A DNA stretch of 64,000 bases, from positions 244,855-308,854 of the forward strand of contig AAVV01000004.1 of NCBI GenBank assembly GCA_000169115.1. The letters are read 5' to 3'. Both the position numbers and the translations under genes were made by a program. This stretch comes from a marine gamma proteobacterium HTCC2080. GTDB taxonomy: Bacteria > Pseudomonadota > Gammaproteobacteria > Pseudomonadales > Halieaceae. Every line of letters starts with the position of its first letter. Position 1 is the stretch's first letter. The notes below the pieces were generated by a model. That model was not told the DNA's origin. It was given only the letters and a program-made list of their open reading frames with translations, and searched no databases. Positions 63,421-64,000 of this stretch are shown here, piece by piece.

Positions 63421-64000
63421 ATGAATTTGCATCAAATTCCCGTGCGCTGGCGATTGTTTGGCGTCCTGTTTTTACTCAGCTTTCTGTCCTATCTAATGCG
63501 GCAAAATATTCATGTCGCCGGCGAACTCATGATGCCCGAGTTACAGCTCAGTGAGCTGGAGATGGGATGGATTTATGCAAGCTTCATCTGGGGGTACGCG
63601 CTGTTTCAGTTGCCAGGAGGCATTGCAGGAAGTCGATTTGGCCCCCGGCGAACATTGCTGGTCGTGGGCTTACTAGGCATTTTGGCATCAGGGCTAACCG
63701 GTCTTTTACCCGGGCTTCTCTTTCAATCGACAACGGGTGTAATCGCAGTACTGCTCTTGGTGCGATTTATCATGGGGATAGCCCATGCACCCATGTACCC
63801 CATTCAGGCGGCGGTAGTTGAGCGCTGGTTTCCGGTCGGTCAATGGGCCCTTCCCAATGCTGTATCAAGTACCGGGCTCACCCTGGGTGCCGCAGCAGCG
63901 CAGCCCCTGGTAGCCGTGGTCATGGTGTACTGGGGCTGGCGCGCCTCCTTCTATGTTTTTATTCCTCTGGGACTTGGCTTATTTGGTTTGTGGTGGTGGT
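63421..64000 (+). CDS. MFS transporter (3' end outside window)
   Basis: 193 codons to the edge, open throughout. Hydrophobic helices with SFLSYLMRQNIHVAGELMMP, the loop motif GSRFGPRRTLLV (MFS motif A variant) and FIMGIAHAPMYPIQAAVVERWFP, as in the anion:cation symporter/ACS subgroup. It follows the Rieske gene by 30 bases on the same strand, so it may belong to the same operon and carry a related substrate. Confidence 0.8.
   Translation, partial: MNLHQIPVRWRLFGVLFLLSFLSYLMRQNIHVAGELMMPELQLSELEMGWIYASFIWGYALFQLPGGIAGSRFGPRRTLLVVGLLGILASGLTGLLPGLLFQSTTGVIAVLLLVRFIMGIAHAPMYPIQAAVVERWFPVGQWALPNAVSSTGLTLGAAAAQPLVAVVMVYWGWRASFYVFIPLGLGLFGLWWW

Overview
The window looks like chromosome of an aerobic, heterotrophic marine gammaproteobacterium, most likely of the OM60/NOR5 (Halieaceae) type. 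That placement is inferred from gene content: DMSP demethylation, PQQ dehydrogenase, TonB receptor, sulfotransferase, many secreted hydrolases and degradation of quaternary amines. No rRNA or tRNA gene was seen, so it is not proven.

Region 1 (1-13.9 kb) is an accessory island. It opens with the last two genes of a minus-strand operon: a ~1000-residue protein of no recognised domain, whose stop overlaps (ATGA) the start of a very large DUF1998-type DEAD/DELH helicase that runs off the left edge. This is the layout of a Druantia type III-like phage-defence system (DruH-DruE). Next are a secreted 19-residue-repeat protein and a DUF5334 protein. Then comes a plus-strand operon-like run: XRE repressor, ImmA/IrrE metalloprotease, DUF763 protein, radical SAM enzyme, a two-helix membrane protein and two tiny single-helix membrane proteins of 49 and 48 aa. 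Two copies of a 14-bp operator-like palindrome flank a TTGACA box ahead of the repressor. Facing this run are a PD-(D/E)XK nuclease, a MORN-repeat protein and a CxxC protein. The XRE-ImmA-DUF763-radical SAM run is the best candidate for an undescribed system here.

Region 2 (14-30 kb) is core-like metabolism: a secreted C69-family Ntn hydrolase whose predicted mature N-terminus is Ser rather than Cys, a 59-aa zinc-ribbon protein, a class IV aminotransferase, a DMSP demethylase (dmdA) overlapping an acyl-CoA ligase (dmdB-like), a divergent rimK/rimB pair, a quinohemoprotein dehydrogenase, an Na+/alanine symporter, and an E1alpha-E1beta-E2 2-oxoacid/acetoin dehydrogenase operon.

Region 3 (30-42.8 kb) mixes metallo-hydrolase, beta-lactamase-fold hydrolases, an AraC regulator with a small NTF2-like exported protein, a TPR-sulfotransferase, a TonB-dependent receptor and an FAD oxidoreductase.

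Region 4 (42.8-64 kb) is a scattered set of genes for quaternary-amine breakdown. It has BetA-like choline dehydrogenase with an unusually short BCCT-like protein, gamma-butyrobetaine hydroxylase, L-carnitine dehydrogenase, a dehydrocarnitine-cleavage (BKACE) enzyme, a full-length BCCT carrier, a TMADH/DgcA-family demethylase and a Rieske oxygenase whose bridging acid is Glu. Together they could take gamma-butyrobetaine, carnitine or choline to glycine betaine and on to dimethylglycine and sarcosine. Between them lie an M20 peptidase, MFS carriers, an esterase, a zinc-free ADH-like reductase and an SDR. The last gene, an MFS transporter, is cut by the right edge.
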